In this document: piece by piece, positions 27,701-39,600 of the stretch | Layout of the letters: each line of letters begins with the position of its first letter | Numbering within the stretch: position 1 is the stretch's first letter | Origin: Flaviramulus sp. BrNp1-15 | GTDB taxonomy: Bacteria; Bacteroidota; Bacteroidia; Flavobacteriales; Flavobacteriaceae | DNA: 64,000 nucleotides | NCBI RefSeq assembly: GCF_022259695.1 | Contig: NZ_CP092099.1 | Coordinates: 1,472,471-1,536,470, forward strand | Reading direction: 5' to 3' | Made by a program: the position numbers and the translations under genes | The notes under the pieces: model-generated | What the model saw: the letters and a program-made list of their open reading frames with translations, nothing else | Databases searched by the model: none | What the model was told of the DNA's origin: nothing

Positions 27701-30149
27701 TATCCCAACTTATAGTTGCTGCTGTTTCAGTAATTGAAGATACAGCTATATTTGATGGAGTAGATGAGACACAAGGTATTTGAATGCCTATAATTTTAAA
27801 ATCATCAAAAACAAAACCATCAAAAGCAGTGGTTAAGTCATCTTCTCTATTAGAACTATCACTTTTAAATCTGAATCTAAATTGTATATTACTTTGATTA
27901 AATAAAAAGCTATTCTCAACACCATTTATATAGATTTCTTCCATAACCCATTTACCCATACTATCACCATCATAAACAGTATCTCCATTTAAAGATTGAT
28001 GTGTATTTGTACTCTTATTTAAATGATAGTTTGTTAAACTTGTAGCAGCGGGTTTATTGTAGTTTCCGCAAAGGGCTGTCCAGCTACTACCACCATTGAT
28101 GCTAGCCTCAAGTTGAACTAAATCATAATTCCTTTCCAAATCCCATTTAGCAAAAAATTGAACCACTGCTTCTGGTGTATTTGTTAAATCTATTGAGGTA
28201 TTCAAACTTATAGTTTTAGATTCGTTGTTGCTATAAGCGCCAGATGGAGAATCTGTTATAGCAGAAGATCCGGAGTATGCATCAGATGTTATTCCCCAAC
28301 TTCCACCATTAGTTGACCAATTTGTTACTCCAAAAATATCAGGATTGTCCTCAAATAAAATATTAGCTTGATAGTATTTTTCATAGTTGGCTTGATAGAT
28401 TATGAAGTCACTATTACTGATAGTTATTTGAAATTCAATTTTATCATTAGGTTGAATATTTGAATTTAAAGTATAAGGCAGACTTAAGTTACGTTGCTCT
28501 AATTTTGTCCATCCAGATTGCACGGAAGGAGAAGTAATTGAAGTTAAATTAGAAGAAATTGGAGTTACTGATATAGTAATATCATCATAAGTTTTACCCA
28601 AATACTCAATTCCAAAATCTAAATTTCCAGTTGTGGATAAAATAGTACTAGTATTTAAATCATGAAATTTAACAAATTTTCCAGAATAAATTACAGATAA
28701 AAAATTAATCCTCATAGCACGCTGTGCAATTGGTGTAATTAAAGAAGGGGAGGGCCAAAAATCATCACCATTTTCTGGTGCTATTGTTAGAATATTTTTA
28801 CCTGAACCAGAGTTTGTTTGACCACCTGAAGTTACTGGAGGTCCACCTAACATCCAATCATTAGTATCTCCATTAGCTTCATAAAGTGTATTAGGAGCAG
28901 AACCATATATATATCTGTTGTATTGTGTTAAATCATGGCACAATTTAGCATATTCATCTTCCCTTCCCGAATCTAAAGCTGATATACTTCCATTGTAAGA
29001 TGATGTTACAATAGAATTTAAACCACTATGGTGATTAACCGCAATTTTAAAATCGTGGTTTACAACAAAATCTTGTAAAATTTGAGTTTCAGGTTCTGAA
29101 CCTGCTGTGAGCCCTCTATAGACATTGCTACTAGTTGTAGGAGATGAACCTGAATTGTCCCAACCCCAATAGTAGTTGAAATTTCTGTTTAAATCAACTC
29201 CTCTTAAGTTATTACCTGAATTTGTGGTACCATTATCTGCTACACCAGGTCTTAAATTTTTTCGCTGTAAACCACCACCAGATGGTGCAATTACTTCATT
29301 CCAACGTAAACCATCTGGATTAACTATTGGTACGAAATACAATTCTTGGTTGTCAATTATATTTTTAATAAAAGAATCAGAATTATAGTTTTCTAATATA
29401 TACCACATGAAATACATAACATTCATTAAGCTATTAACTTCTCTGGCATGAGTCATACCAGTAATTAATGTCTCTGGCTCATTGATTTCATCAATATCTG
29501 GATTATCAGAAATTCTAACATAATAAACAGGTTGTCCAGACCAAGTTGTTCCACCTGTTGAGTTGCCATGTGTTTTTTGACCTATAGAAGAAGCATTAGT
29601 TTTTACAGATATTAGGTTAGGATATAAACTACGCATCAAATCTAATTGCTCTAGTGTTTCACTAACTGTTAAGCACCCACCCATACTTCCTAATTGAAAG
29701 TTATTTGGCACAGACCAGTTTATTTCAGTACATTCATCATGCTGTACTGGGTTACCAATTAGAATGTTTTTTAGGCTTTGACTTTTTTGTGTGTCATTAA
29801 ATTTCTTCTTTTTTTTGGGTTTACTTTTAAGTTTTTTAAGTTCTTCTTTTGCTACAGGTAATTGAATGCTATTTCTTGTAGAATAGTATTGAGTTAAGTC
29901 ATCAATTAAAATGGTATAGTCAATTCCATTTTCTTTTAGAGTAAGTAATTCCTCATAGCTAAGTTCCATTTCAAGATTATTATTGACAAACTTTGGGCCA
30001 CAATTTAAATCAATTCCAATTCTTTTTATCTTTAATAGTGAATTCTTTGAAGGATTGGAAATAGATATTCTTTTAGCAGTAAATTTTTGTTGCGCAAAAG
30101 AGAAAGTTAAGCTGAGAATAAAAATGAGGGAAAAAATAGTCTTTGTCAT
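24735..30149 (-). CDS. Secreted M14 zinc carboxypeptidase with FN3, MAM-like, six DUF5011-type repeats and T9SS sorting domain
   Basis: An 1804-aa exoprotein. Order: signal peptide (1-20), propeptide-like region, and M14 peptidase domain (about 150-490) with zinc motif H234-A-R-E237, substrate-binding GVDLNRNF (about 317-324), third zinc ligand in NHHSG near 373 and catalytic Glu459 in APENGDD. Beta-sandwich segments follow, then an FN3-like domain (PSNIAVSSITETAATISWDNI) and a MAM-like domain (FPYSESFENTIGLWTQ). Six 82-aa Ig-like repeats start DTTAPVITLVGNALIDLNVG, and a further beta-sandwich precedes the T9SS type A tail (KIYPNPVKGD...GVYFIEV). It is paralogous to the 3717-aa gene at 36699-47852 over the N-terminal half. 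Predicted exported and possibly surface-attached; peptide substrate unknown. Confidence 0.92.
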   Translation of the reverse strand: MTKTIFSLIFILSLTFSFAQQKFTAKRISISNPSKNSLLKIKRIGIDLNCGPKFVNNNLEMELSYEELLTLKENGIDYTILIDDLTQYYSTRNSIQLPVAKEELKKLKSKPKKKKKFNDTQKSQSLKNILIGNPVQHDECTEINWSVPNNFQLGSMGGCLTVSETLEQLDLMRSLYPNLISVKTNASSIGQKTHGNSTGGTTWSGQPVYYVRISDNPDIDEINEPETLITGMTHAREVNSLMNVMYFMWYILENYNSDSFIKNIIDNQELYFVPIVNPDGLRWNEVIAPSGGGLQRKNLRPGVADNGTTNSGNNLRGVDLNRNFNYYWGWDNSGSSPTTSSNVYRGLTAGSEPETQILQDFVVNHDFKIAVNHHSGLNSIVTSSYNGSISALDSGREDEYAKLCHDLTQYNRYIYGSAPNTLYEANGDTNDWMLGGPPVTSGGQTNSGSGKNILTIAPENGDDFWPSPSLITPIAQRAMRINFLSVIYSGKFVKFHDLNTSTILSTTGNLDFGIEYLGKTYDDITISVTPISSNLTSITSPSVQSGWTKLEQRNLSLPYTLNSNIQPNDKIEFQITISNSDFIIYQANYEKYYQANILFEDNPDIFGVTNWSTNGGSWGITSDAYSGSSAITDSPSGAYSNNESKTISLNTSIDLTNTPEAVVQFFAKWDLERNYDLVQLEASINGGSSWTALCGNYNKPAATSLTNYHLNKSTNTHQSLNGDTVYDGDSMGKWVMEEIYINGVENSFLFNQSNIQFRFRFKSDSSNREDDLTTAFDGFVFDDFKIIGIQIPCVSSTPSNIAVSSITETAATISWDNIPSATFDLRFRETGTTTWIDVFGISSNSLDLTGLTNSTDYEAQVTTSCGSNSSPYTAIINFTTLTPVSCSGPSVSNYPYSESFENTIGLWTQSNADDLNWTVDASGTPSQNTGPSAAQEGSYYIYVEASGNGTGYPNKRAIITSPCFDLTSLSEAQFSFSYHMYGATDMGSIDLEISNDDGATWSSIWNQSGNQGNSWLNVNLNLNAYAGSTIQLRFNRLVGNTWQADIALDNFNLTGVEGNDTTAPIITLVGNALINLNVGDTYSEQGATASDNIDGDISTNIIIGGDVVDTNTAGTYIVTYNVSDAAGNPATQVERTVNVIPDTTVPVITLVGNALIDLNIGNIYTEQGATASDNIDGDISANIIIGGDVVDTNIAGTYILTYNVSDAAGNPATQVERTVNVIPDTTAPVITLVGNTLIDLNVGSTYTEQGATASDNIDGDISANIIIGGDVVDTNIAGTYIVTYNVSDAAGNPATQVERTVNVVPDITAPVITLVGNALIDLNVGSIYTEQGATASDNIDGDISANIIVGGDVVDTNTAGTYIVTYNVSDAAGNPATQVERTINVIPDTTAPVIALIGNALIDLNVGDTYSEQSATASDNVDGDISANIIVGGDVVDTNIAGTYILTYNVSDAAGNPATQVERTVNIIPDTTAPIITLVGNALIDLNVGDIYTEQGATASDNNDGDISANIVIGGDVVDTNNAGSYIVTYNVSDAAGNASIQVERTVNVSNLPTDIILNEGYFETGFDGWIDGGGDCARVSTNFSYEGNYSIRLRDNSGTRSSMTSPALNLSGFNQIEFSFYFYANSMENGEDFGLLYDDGSGFVLVDLWARGSDFQNGQFYNYVVTLDASTYNLTNNGRFRIQCDASANNDQVYIDQVIITGLGSNSAVAKSIENKSLNVPESTNTKNELKIYPNPVKGDVLNIKLSNSVDEISYRIISTLGKIVKTGKTTKEVSVNNLQVGVYFIEVNIENQKIVKRFVKSN
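25497..26972 (-). repeat. Six tandem 246-bp repeats (DUF5011-type Ig-like domains) inside the 1804-aa peptidase
   Basis: Six in-frame units of 82 codons, each of the form DTTAPVITLVGNALIDLNVG followed by TEQGATASDN.DGDISANI, GGDVVDTN.AGTYIVTYNVSDAAGN and ERTVNV. Units are similar but not identical (for example GDTYSEQ, GNIYTEQ, GSTYTEQ), so they are older or less homogenised than the 219-bp array in the paralogue. Boundaries are approximate. Confidence 0.85.
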
Positions 30150-30259
30150 TAGTTAGTTGGTTTAAAAATCTTACGTAAAGTAGTATTCTTTTTTCACTAT
30201 CTAAAATATTTTTTCTATTTAAATGATTATAAACATTAGTTATGGGTTTGCCATAGCTT

Positions 30260-30283
30260 TTTTGTAGTTTAAATACTACAAAA
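30260..30283. other. Inverted repeat upstream of the 1804-aa peptidase gene
   Basis: A perfect 9-bp inverted repeat TTTTGTAGT / ACTACAAAA with a 6-nt loop, about 110 bp before the peptidase start, in the 249-bp gap after the 2004-aa gene. It could be a second weak terminator or an operator; the sequence does not decide. Confidence 0.35.
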
Positions 30284-30318
30284 ACAATTTGTTAATTTTA
30301 AATAACAAAGTAAAATAT

Positions 30319-30347
30319 AAAAGCTCTGAATATTTTTCAGAGCTTTT
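30319..30347 (-). terminator. Terminator after the 2004-aa surface protein gene
   Basis: A 12-bp stem AAAAGCTCTGAA / TTCAGAGCTTTT around a short AT loop, about 50 bp past the stop at 30399 on the minus strand. Confidence 0.75.
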
Positions 30348-30398
30348 ATAACTAAAAGTAAAACTGGTTCAATAAGTAATCGTGACTAACTCAAATAA

Positions 30399-33300
30399 TT
30401 ATTTTATCAACACTTTTTTAGCTATTGTATTTTCTTCAGTTTTTATTTTTATTATATAAGCACCGGTTTTAATTTGTTTAGCACTTAATTCTAAATAGTT
30501 ATCGGTTGTACTTTTATTAGTTTTAAAAACGTTTTGTCCTAAAATATTATACATATTTATAGATTGTATCGTTTTTAGTGTTGGGTTATTAATAACAATG
30601 CTTTCTTTTTCGTTTGAATAATAAACTTCAAGATTATCACTTTCAAAATCATTAGTTTCTAATGAGTTTTGATTAACAAAAGTAATTTCAAATCGGTCTA
30701 AATATTCTCCAGCATTTAAATATATTTCATAATCGCTTTCCTTTAAATCATGATAAACGTCTAATGCTTTATCGTGTAAATAAATATTTAAATCACTAGG
30801 TGTATTTTCTAATTTATCAATTGTAATGGTATTTAAACCATTGTTTTTGGTATGAACACCTATAGGAAGCACTGATTGATTATTAATTTCATTAGTGGCT
30901 TGAATAGTATATTTTTCGTTATTTAACATCCAATACATATCATCCATTTGGTCTTCGTTATAAGGTGCATCGTAGCCCCAATCGTAATTAGGAGTTGCAT
31001 TCTCATCTACAGTAACTAAAAGTTGTCTGTGTATGGTATTTATTGAATTAAAACCAATTCTAATTTTAGGTCTTAAATCAGAATCATTATTTCCAGAATT
31101 ATTTGTTTTTGCATTTTTAGTATTTGCAGATTTTACAAACAATGAACTAGCACCGCCTTCTCTTTGGAATACACGTTGCCCATTATTAAATTGTATTGTT
31201 CCTGCATTTTCGGCAGTTACAAAAAATCCTTGAGCAACAGGAATGTAACGACCTGGAGTTTTTGTTGGTGTACCACCGGTACCTACATCTGGATCGTTTG
31301 TACCCAATGAAGCAGAAGGAACACCTCCAGCTAAAGTATATGTTGCATATCCACCTTGGTATTCTCTTAAAACGTGAGAGCCACCGCCCCAATGCTCCCA
31401 GAAATATAATGTACCATTAATTATAGGACCTATATCTGCACCTGATATTGTGGGTCCATTATCAGTAATAAATTGATCTGCATCAATTGCTGATGGATAT
31501 GGATTACCAACTAAATAGTCGTTTCCTGCGCTTATAGGTAAATTAATATCTCCATTATTTGGTTTTCCTAGAAGAATGTAGTTTTCGTCTGTAGAAATAG
31601 AGCCAGTTCCTGGACCTTTCATTGTAAAGCCTTCACCTACTAACAGACTACCCGAACTTCTTACATGTTGCCATGAAGAATAATCATCACTTGTGAGGTT
31701 GTTAAATTTCCAAACCCAATAATCTGCAATAGCTACAGGTGATGATGTTCCATTATAACCAGAAGTTAAAAAACCTACATTAGAGAATACATCAGTTAGC
31801 CTATAACTATTATTATTAGTAGTATTATTAACAAAACCTACTGGCGATGACCAATAATTATATGTATAGGTATCAGCGGTACCTTGCTGGTCTCTTTCTA
31901 AAGTACCAGAACTTGTTGGATCTAAATCACTACCAGTATCTTGTATTAGTTGAGATTCTCCTTCTAAATCTATTGTACCATTTAGTTGCAAATAATGGGT
32001 TACGGTTAAACCAATCCCGGTATTTGTAGTTGTATCTCCATTAATTTGTAAATCAACACCATTAATAGTTAAACTTTCTACTGTACAATCTCTAGTTCTT
32101 GCAGCTGTTGGAGAACTACCTAAATACACGTCATGATTTAGTTCAACAATATTCCAATCAATGGATGTAGTACCATCTATTATAGATAAAGAATTTGGTA
32201 AATATTGTACAGCATTATTTAACCAAGTAGCATTAGAATCCCAAGAACCGCTTGCTTGCGACTCATAGGGAAGAGGAGCAGTTTGAAAATCTACAGTATC
32301 CAGATTTCTTAGAGCACCTTGATTGCCATTTCCAGATAAATCATTTGTATTTGTATATGTGTAGACAGACATAGGGTAATAACCCGCTAAATCTGTCCAA
32401 GGTATAGAGCTTATTTCATTTTTAGTAATAGTTGTTGGTATAACATCTCCATATTCTAAGGCTAAGGTTACATCGTTTGAAATCTCTTGATTCATTATAT
32501 ATCTCAACTGTACAGCACTTAATGCTCTATCCCAAACTCTTACTTCATCTATGTTACCTGCAAAAAAATCTGTTGTGTCTGGGTCATATCCATCAGCAGC
32601 CGCGATTAAAAAAGCTTGAGATGTTGCAACTGGAGATGGTAAGGCCGCAGATGTATCTGCAACACCATCAATGTATAAGGTTGCTGTACCACCACTATAT
32701 ATAACTGCTACCTGGTGCCATTCATCAGCGGGAATACTAACAGAAGATGTCAAAGAGCCAGTACCACCGTTTACAGTAAAACTTAAACGAGAAGAACCAT
32801 CAAGTCTTAAATCATAACCTTCTGTATTTGCAGCATTTCTTTTAGATACTATAGATGCATCTGATGTTCCAGAATCTCTTTTAATCCATGCTGAAACAGT
32901 AAAATTAGATGTGTTTAAGTCTAAATTGTCTTCTACATCTATATAATCTACAGAGCCATCAAAATATACTGAACGTTCTGCAATAACTTGAGGTGCATAA
33001 CCAAAGGTTATGTATTTGGTAGCGTCAAAATCGTAATTAGTTTCAAGGTTTCCACTTCCATCAGGTACCATAACCCTATAATCTGCTGTTGGGTCAAAAA
33101 TACCAGTATCAGATATAAACATTAAATAACTTCCTGGTGGCGTAATATTTCTTATCGCATTTTGAGGAATTCTAACTTTACAGGATGGAATGTTTCCTCC
33201 ATTTTCAACAACTTTCCAAACACGTTGCATAGCAATAAAGGACACAGGCGTAGATAATCCAGCAATACCAGCACTCATATCTACAGCTATTGGCGTTGCA

Positions 33301-36300
33301 GCAAGATTTAAATCAGCTCCATTATTACCCCACATTAAATATTGTCTGTCGTTAAAAGTTGTAGGATTGCTTGAAATGTTATCTGTATTGGTGTCATAAA
33401 TATCAGATAACCCAATACTTAAAATACCTTCTATAAGTCCAGTACCGTCTACTTCGTCGTTTGAACTGCTAGATTGTTTTTGGTTTAATTGTCCAACATC
33501 ATCTCTACCAATACCAGCTACATCAAAATTATAACCGGTATTTGCTGATGTATCCCAAATTATATTGCCTTGAGAATCAATATAGTCTTTATCATTTAAG
33601 TTAACAGCAGTTGTACTGTTTGTCTCATGTAAAGTAATACCGTATTTAATGGCCAAAGATGACAAAATTTTATGTTGATCTAAAGATGAATTAGTTTGAG
33701 AGTAACTTAAAACTTCTGATATTTTGCCATCAAAAAAAGTGTCGAAAGGGTGACCGTTTATTGAAATTCTACCACTTCCAAGACAAAAATATGAATTTAG
33801 ATATTCAACAAATGGTAGTGGGTCGTAAGGAGATGATGATACTTCTCCTGTTGCATTATCTATCCTTATACCATTTTTGTAAATTTCTGTTGAATTACCT
33901 GCAGGATTATTTTTTATGTTAAAAACTATGACTTCGTTATCATAAAAATCTGTTGCACTGGAATATGTTCGTCCATATGACCCATCAGCACCCAAACCAC
34001 CTAAACTTGTTGGTACGGTACTAACCATATGGTTTACCATTGAATCGTAGTTTGTAAATCTCTGAGAACCAGCTCCAAAATATAATCCAGAACCATCACT
34101 ATGCATAGTTTGTGTAGCATGTCTTCCAGAAATTGGGGCTTGAGTGTTGGCCACTTGAAAATCTATTATTCCATCAGTTTGTACAACAATAAAATACTCT
34201 CTAGCAAAATAACCACCTTTACCTTTCATTACATCCTGATTAGCTTTGACAAAATCAACATACGGGTTGAAGTTTATATTTTCTGTTGCACTGTTATAGT
34301 AAACAGGGCTATTAGTAGTAACACTAACGGCATCATTATCTTGAGCTTGGTCATTCCATAAAGCTATATCAGTTCCATTTGTAACTACACCGGCTTCAGA
34401 ATCAGCTTTCAACCATAGTTTTAAGTTTGCATTAACACCGCCTGGTCCATAGGTAGGATCGGGTAGGGGTGTGATGTGATCACCTTTCACAAAAACATTA
34501 TCAAACATAAATCCATCACCATTAGCGGTTTGAGTTGCAAAATGAACTCTAAATTGAACGGTAGGATTATTATCTAATGCTGTTGGAAGGTCAATAGTAG
34601 CTTGTTCAGATAAGTTTCTGGCAGGTGTAAAAGAAGCTGTATCGTTATTTCCGCTCCATCCATTCACTGCACCCAAAGCATTAACACTTGCAACGTTATA
34701 CCATTTAGTACCAGAACCCATTGCACCTAAGGTAGTCCACGTTATCCCATTTGTTGAATATTCTATTAAAGCACCATCATTAGAATCTGTATTATATCTA
34801 ACATCAATACTAAATTCCAAATTATTAAAACCGGTTAAATCAATAATTGGACTGGTTGCATAAGTAGATGTACTTGTAGCGTAGTTATTATAGTTGTTGG
34901 TATACCAATAATTACCTTCCCCAGCTTCTGTAGTATTTGTACCATAAGCCCATGTAGATCCAATACCCGCATTTGTCATGGTCCAACCCCCATCATTATT
35001 ATCAAAATTTTCATAATAAATAGTGTAAATAGGAGGGCCGGTAACTCCTGTTCCTTGAATATCAAAAGTATAAGGGTTTTCATCACCATCATTATTAGCA
35101 ATTGAAATGCTTGCAGTTCTTAATCCAGCAGCACTAGGGTCGAATGTTATTTCAAATGTAGTTGAACTACTGGCAGATATCGGTGAACTAGGTATGGTAT
35201 TTAAAGTAAAATCGGCAGCATGTGCTCCAGATATTGTAACATAAGGAGAACCCCCTGTTAAATTTAGACTTTGACTTGTACCCAAATTTTCAATAGTAAA
35301 AGTATGGGTGCTATTTCCACTTGCTATGAGTATGTTTCCAAAATCAGTATCATCGGTTGTTGAAGGTGTTGTATCTCCATTTACTATACTATTCCCATTA
35401 CCAATAATGTTTATTTCTCTAGCAGAACTGGTACCAAATCCTTGTATGTTAAAATTATATGGGTTTTCGTTACTATCGTCATTAGCAATAGTCACTGTTG
35501 CAGTTCTTAATCCTAATGCACTTGGGTTAAACGTTATAGTAAAGGTTGTATTGCCTCCAACGGAAACAGGTGTACTTGGGTTTGCTGTTACTGTAAAATC
35601 TGCAGCATGTGTCCCACCAATACTTACTAAAGGACCACTAGTTAAGTTAAGAGCTCCAGTTCCTGTATTTTGTATGGTAAATGTATTAGCATTTGTGCCT
35701 GCAGCAATATCAACATTACCAAAATCTGTATCATCTGTGGTTGATGGAGTAGTGTCGCCATCAGCGATATCTGTAGCATTACCTTGAATATTTATTTCCG
35801 GAGCTGAGCCAAGTACTGCTGTCATTGAAACATTATCTATAGCCATATCACTTCTATAACCACTTCCTCTAACACCAGAAAATCTCAATTTTATAGTACT
35901 GCCAGCATAAGCGGTTAAATCTAAGTTCACTGTTGTCCAAGCGGCACCATTTGAAGTTTGTACTTGTCCTGCTTGTGTAAATAGATTTGTAGGGTATGAA
36001 GATCCGTTATCTGTACTCACATCTACATTTAATGTACCCATTTCTATACCAAACATATGATAACTAAATGTAAATTGCGCACTAACAACCGATGAAAGAT
36101 CAAAACAAGGGCTTTCAAAATTAGCAATATCACCATTAACTCTTGGATTTGAAGCCTCTGTAAACATATAGAATGTATCTCCATTACCAGTATTAGGACC
36201 TGTGTCCCCAGAGGGTGTGCCAGCAGAGTCTCTGGACCAATTAAAATTATCTCCAGTATCTTGTGTCCAAGCACCTTCAGATGCTTCAAAATCTTCACTG

Positions 36301-36413
36301 TAAGGAAAAGTGCTTATTGTAGTTCCACATGTTTGAGAAAATAATGTACTTGAGAGTAGTAATAATGCATATAACATTATATGATTACTAACTGAGAGTG
36401 TAATTTTTTTCAT
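30399..36413 (-). CDS. Giant multidomain surface protein (MAM-like, ASPM/SPD2/Hydin-like, LamG-like) with T9SS sorting domain
   Basis: A 2004-aa secreted protein with no recognisable catalytic domain. Order: signal peptide (1-27), MAM-like jelly roll (about 35-200), and two choice-of-anchor-D / ASPM-SPD2-Hydin-type repeats (about 205-330 and 331-455, each with [13 protein letters not shown] and the [20 protein letters not shown] strand pair). A second MAM-like domain (about 458-640) precedes a region beginning LKLWLKAD that is common in T9SS cargo (about 655-960). A LamG-like concanavalin domain (about 1195-1380, [19 protein letters not shown]) and a long beta-rich region follow, ending in the T9SS type A tail (about 1925-2004). 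Probably an adhesin or matrix-binding protein. A matching promoter lies 41-70 bp upstream. Confidence 0.85.
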   Translation of the reverse strand: MKKITLSVSNHIMLYALLLLSSTLFSQTCGTTISTFPYSEDFEASEGAWTQDTGDNFNWSRDSAGTPSGDTGPNTGNGDTFYMFTEASNPRVNGDIANFESPCFDLSSVVSAQFTFSYHMFGIEMGTLNVDVSTDNGSSYPTNLFTQAGQVQTSNGAAWTTVNLDLTAYAGSTIKLRFSGVRGSGYRSDMAIDNVSMTAVLGSAPEINIQGNATDIADGDTTPSTTDDTDFGNVDIAAGTNANTFTIQNTGTGALNLTSGPLVSIGGTHAADFTVTANPSTPVSVGGNTTFTITFNPSALGLRTATVTIANDDSNENPYNFNIQGFGTSSAREINIIGNGNSIVNGDTTPSTTDDTDFGNILIASGNSTHTFTIENLGTSQSLNLTGGSPYVTISGAHAADFTLNTIPSSPISASSSTTFEITFDPSAAGLRTASISIANNDGDENPYTFDIQGTGVTGPPIYTIYYENFDNNDGGWTMTNAGIGSTWAYGTNTTEAGEGNYWYTNNYNNYATSTSTYATSPIIDLTGFNNLEFSIDVRYNTDSNDGALIEYSTNGITWTTLGAMGSGTKWYNVASVNALGAVNGWSGNNDTASFTPARNLSEQATIDLPTALDNNPTVQFRVHFATQTANGDGFMFDNVFVKGDHITPLPDPTYGPGGVNANLKLWLKADSEAGVVTNGTDIALWNDQAQDNDAVSVTTNSPVYYNSATENINFNPYVDFVKANQDVMKGKGGYFAREYFIVVQTDGIIDFQVANTQAPISGRHATQTMHSDGSGLYFGAGSQRFTNYDSMVNHMVSTVPTSLGGLGADGSYGRTYSSATDFYDNEVIVFNIKNNPAGNSTEIYKNGIRIDNATGEVSSSPYDPLPFVEYLNSYFCLGSGRISINGHPFDTFFDGKISEVLSYSQTNSSLDQHKILSSLAIKYGITLHETNSTTAVNLNDKDYIDSQGNIIWDTSANTGYNFDVAGIGRDDVGQLNQKQSSSSNDEVDGTGLIEGILSIGLSDIYDTNTDNISSNPTTFNDRQYLMWGNNGADLNLAATPIAVDMSAGIAGLSTPVSFIAMQRVWKVVENGGNIPSCKVRIPQNAIRNITPPGSYLMFISDTGIFDPTADYRVMVPDGSGNLETNYDFDATKYITFGYAPQVIAERSVYFDGSVDYIDVEDNLDLNTSNFTVSAWIKRDSGTSDASIVSKRNAANTEGYDLRLDGSSRLSFTVNGGTGSLTSSVSIPADEWHQVAVIYSGGTATLYIDGVADTSAALPSPVATSQAFLIAAADGYDPDTTDFFAGNIDEVRVWDRALSAVQLRYIMNQEISNDVTLALEYGDVIPTTITKNEISSIPWTDLAGYYPMSVYTYTNTNDLSGNGNQGALRNLDTVDFQTAPLPYESQASGSWDSNATWLNNAVQYLPNSLSIIDGTTSIDWNIVELNHDVYLGSSPTAARTRDCTVESLTINGVDLQINGDTTTNTGIGLTVTHYLQLNGTIDLEGESQLIQDTGSDLDPTSSGTLERDQQGTADTYTYNYWSSPVGFVNNTTNNNSYRLTDVFSNVGFLTSGYNGTSSPVAIADYWVWKFNNLTSDDYSSWQHVRSSGSLLVGEGFTMKGPGTGSISTDENYILLGKPNNGDINLPISAGNDYLVGNPYPSAIDADQFITDNGPTISGADIGPIINGTLYFWEHWGGGSHVLREYQGGYATYTLAGGVPSASLGTNDPDVGTGGTPTKTPGRYIPVAQGFFVTAENAGTIQFNNGQRVFQREGGASSLFVKSANTKNAKTNNSGNNDSDLRPKIRIGFNSINTIHRQLLVTVDENATPNYDWGYDAPYNEDQMDDMYWMLNNEKYTIQATNEINNQSVLPIGVHTKNNGLNTITIDKLENTPSDLNIYLHDKALDVYHDLKESDYEIYLNAGEYLDRFEITFVNQNSLETNDFESDNLEVYYSNEKESIVINNPTLKTIQSINMYNILGQNVFKTNKSTTDNYLELSAKQIKTGAYIIKIKTEENTIAKKVLIK

Positions 36414-36453
36414 AACAGGTTAAATTTTGGTTGGGGGACCAATTACTTAGTGT

Positions 36454-36484
36454 CAAATGTAAATTATTACTCCATGAAATGCAA
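36454..36484 (-). promoter_or_regulatory. Promoter of the 2004-aa surface protein gene
   Basis: On the minus strand, TTG at 36484-36482 and TACATTTG at 36461-36454 with a 20-bp spacer match the Bacteroidetes consensus. The -33 TTG overlaps the proximal copy of a direct repeat (36474-36483), which suggests regulation. Confidence 0.65.
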
Positions 36485-36503
36485 AATTAATCGATGAAAT
36501 GCA
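36474..36503 (-). promoter_or_regulatory. Direct-repeat operator candidate (ATGAAATGCA x2, 20-bp period)
   Basis: Two identical 10-mers, ATGAAATGCA, begin at 36474 and 36494 on the plus strand, exactly 20 bp apart. The proximal copy overlaps the -33 box of the 2004-aa gene. A matching pair at 47916 and 47936 lies upstream of the 3717-aa gene. No known regulator is assigned. Confidence 0.5.
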
Positions 36504-36631
36504 TTGTATTATTTTTAATTGATTGAAAATCAATGTTTTGTGTTTTTTAATATTTATTGATTTATAATACTTTACTTACTTATAACCCATTGATTATTAT
36601 AGTATTAATTTTTTTGAACTAATTTTTTTAT

Positions 36632-36669
36632 AAAAAAAAGAGCTAAGTAATAAAACTTAACTCTTTTTT
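36632..36669 (-). terminator. Terminator after the 3717-aa peptidase gene
   Basis: Stem GAGCTAAGT / ACTTAACTC (one mismatch) with a 6-nt loop, flanked by A and T runs of seven and six, 30 bp past the stop at 36699 on the minus strand. Confidence 0.75.
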
Positions 36670-36698
36670 ACAGGTTGATTGGTTAAATAAGCAACTTC

Positions 36699-39600
36699 TT
36701 AGAATTTTATTAATCTTTTAATAATACTAGCTCCATTTTCCTTATTAATAATTTTAAATAAATATGGAGCTTGTTCTAGCCTGTTTAATCCAGATACATT
36801 TATTGAACTGTTAATACTAGAATATTGGTTATCAAATACTAACCTTCCATTTAAATCAAATATTTTGATATCAAAATCACTATTATTAAAACTCATAGGA
36901 AGTTTAATATTAATCATATCATTAAATGGGTTAGGAGTTATTGAAATATTTCTAATGTCAAATTCATCAATTGTTAAAGTACTAGCTTCAACTGTAACTG
37001 TTGCATTACAAGTAGTAATATTTCCGTTATTATCATCTACTGTTAAAATTACATTAACATCTCCAATATCACTAGTTGTGAAATCTGTTTGGCTAGCACT
37101 TAAACTTATAGTGCCACAAGAATCATTTGATCCTCCATCTATATCACTAGGCACTATACTAGCATTACCAGTACCATCTAATTGTATGGTTATGTTTTGG
37201 CAAATAGCTACCGGATCTGTCGTATCATCAACAATCACATTTTGATCAGCCGTAACGACATTACCATTACCATCATCAAAGGACCAAGTTACCACGGTGG
37301 TACCTTGAGCAGTGATAGGGAAGGTTACATTAGGAGTACCGTTAATCGTTCCCGCACAGTTATCTGTAGTAGTTGGTGTTGCAGGAGTACCTAAACATTC
37401 TCCAACGTTTACATCACTAAGTGTAGGTATAGCCGGATCTGTCGTATCATCGTAGTTATATGTTTGGTCTACATCTACCGTATTACCGTTTCCATCATCG
37501 AAAGTCCAAGTAATTACGGTACTGCTACCTTCTACAAAACTCAATGTGCCAGTTGTTGTACCAGTGATAGTTCCTGCACAGTTATCAGTTGTTGTAGGCG
37601 CGGTTAAAGTTCCGTTACAGTCTACAGTTACTGCAGCCAGTGTAGGCGCAACAGGCGCGGTGGTATCATCGTAGTTATATGTTTGGTCTACATCTACCGT
37701 ATTACCGTTTCCATCATCGAAAGTCCAAGTAATTACAGTACTGCTACCTTCTACAAAACTCAATGTGCCAGTTGTTGTACCAGTGATAGTTCCTGCACAG
37801 TTATCAGTTGTTGTAGGTGCGGTTAAAGTTCCGTTACAGTCTACAGTTACTGCAGCCAGTGTAGGCGCAACAGGCGCGGTGGTATCATCGTAGTTATATG
37901 TTTGGTCTACATCTACCGTATTACCGTTTCCATCATCGAAAGTCCAAGTAATTACAGTACTGCTACCTTCTACAAAACTCAATGTGCCAGTTGTTGTACC
38001 AGTGATAGTTCCTGCACAGTTATCAGTTGTTGTAGGTGCGGTTAAAGTTCCGTTACAGTCTACAGTTACTGCAGCCAGTGTAGGCGCAACAGGCGCGGTG
38101 GTATCATCGTAGTTATATGTTTGGTCTACATCTACCGTATTACCGTTTCCATCATCGAAAGTCCAAGTAATTACAGTACTGCTACCTTCTACAAAACTCA
38201 ATGTGCCAGTTGTTGTACCAGTGATAGTTCCTGCACAGTTATCAGTTGTTGTAGGTGCGGTTAAAGTTCCGTTACAGTCTACAGTTACTGCAGCCAGTGT
38301 AGGCGCAACAGGCGCGGTGGTATCATCGTAGTTATATGTTTGGTCTACATCTACCGTATTACCGTTTCCATCATCGAAAGTCCAAGTAATTACAGTACTG
38401 CTACCTTCTACAAAACTCAATGTGCCAGTTGTTGTACCAGTGATAGTTCCTGCACAGTTATCAGTTGTTGTAGGTGCGGTTAAAGTTCCGTTACAGTCTA
38501 CAGTTACTGCAGCCAGTGTAGGCGCAACAGGCGCGGTGGTATCATCGTAGTTATATGTTTGGTCTACATCTACCGTATTACCGTTTCCATCATCGAAAGT
38601 CCAAGTAATTACGGTACTGCTACCTTCTACAAAACTCAATGTGCCAGTTGTTGTACCAGTGATAGTTCCTGCACAGTTATCAGTTGTTGTAGGTGCGGTT
38701 AAAGTTCCGTTACAGTCTACAGTTACTGCAGCCAGTGTAGGCGCAACAGGCGCGGTGGTATCATCGTAGTTATATGTTTGGTCTACATCTACCGTATTAC
38801 CGTTTCCATCATCGAAAGTCCAAGTAATTACAGTACTGCTACCTTCTACAAAACTCAATGTGCCAGTTGTTGTACCAGTGATAGTTCCTGCACAGTTATC
38901 AGTTGTTGTAGGTGCGGTTAAAGTTCCGTTACAGTCTACAGTTACTGCAGCCAGTGTAGGCGCAACAGGCGCGGTGGTATCATCGTAGTTATATGTTTGG
39001 TCTACATCTACCGTATTACCGTTTCCATCATCGAAAGTCCAAGTAATTACAGTACTGCTACCTTCTACAAAACTCAATGTGCCAGTTGTTGTACCAGTGA
39101 TAGTTCCTGCACAGTTATCAGTTGTTGTAGGTGCGGTTAAAGTTCCGTTACAGTCTACAGTTACTGCAGCCAGTGTAGGCGCAACAGGCGCGGTGGTATC
39201 ATCGTAGTTATATGTTTGGTCTACATCTACCGTATTACCGTTTCCATCATCGAAAGTCCAAGTAATTACAGTACTGCTACCTTCTACAAAACTCAATGTG
39301 CCAGTTGTTGTACCAGTGATAGTTCCTGCACAGTTATCAGTTGTTGTAGGTGCGGTTAAAGTTCCGTTACAGTCTACAGTTACTGCAGCCAGTGTAGGCG
39401 CAACAGGCGCGGTGGTATCATCGTAGTTATATGTTTGGTCTACATCTACCGTATTACCGTTTCCATCATCGAAAGTCCAAGTAATTACAGTACTGCTACC
39501 TTCTACAAAACTCAATGTGCCAGTTGTTGTACCAGTGATAGTTCCTGCACAGTTATCAGTTGTTGTAGGTGCGGTTAAAGTTCCGTTACAGTCTACAGTT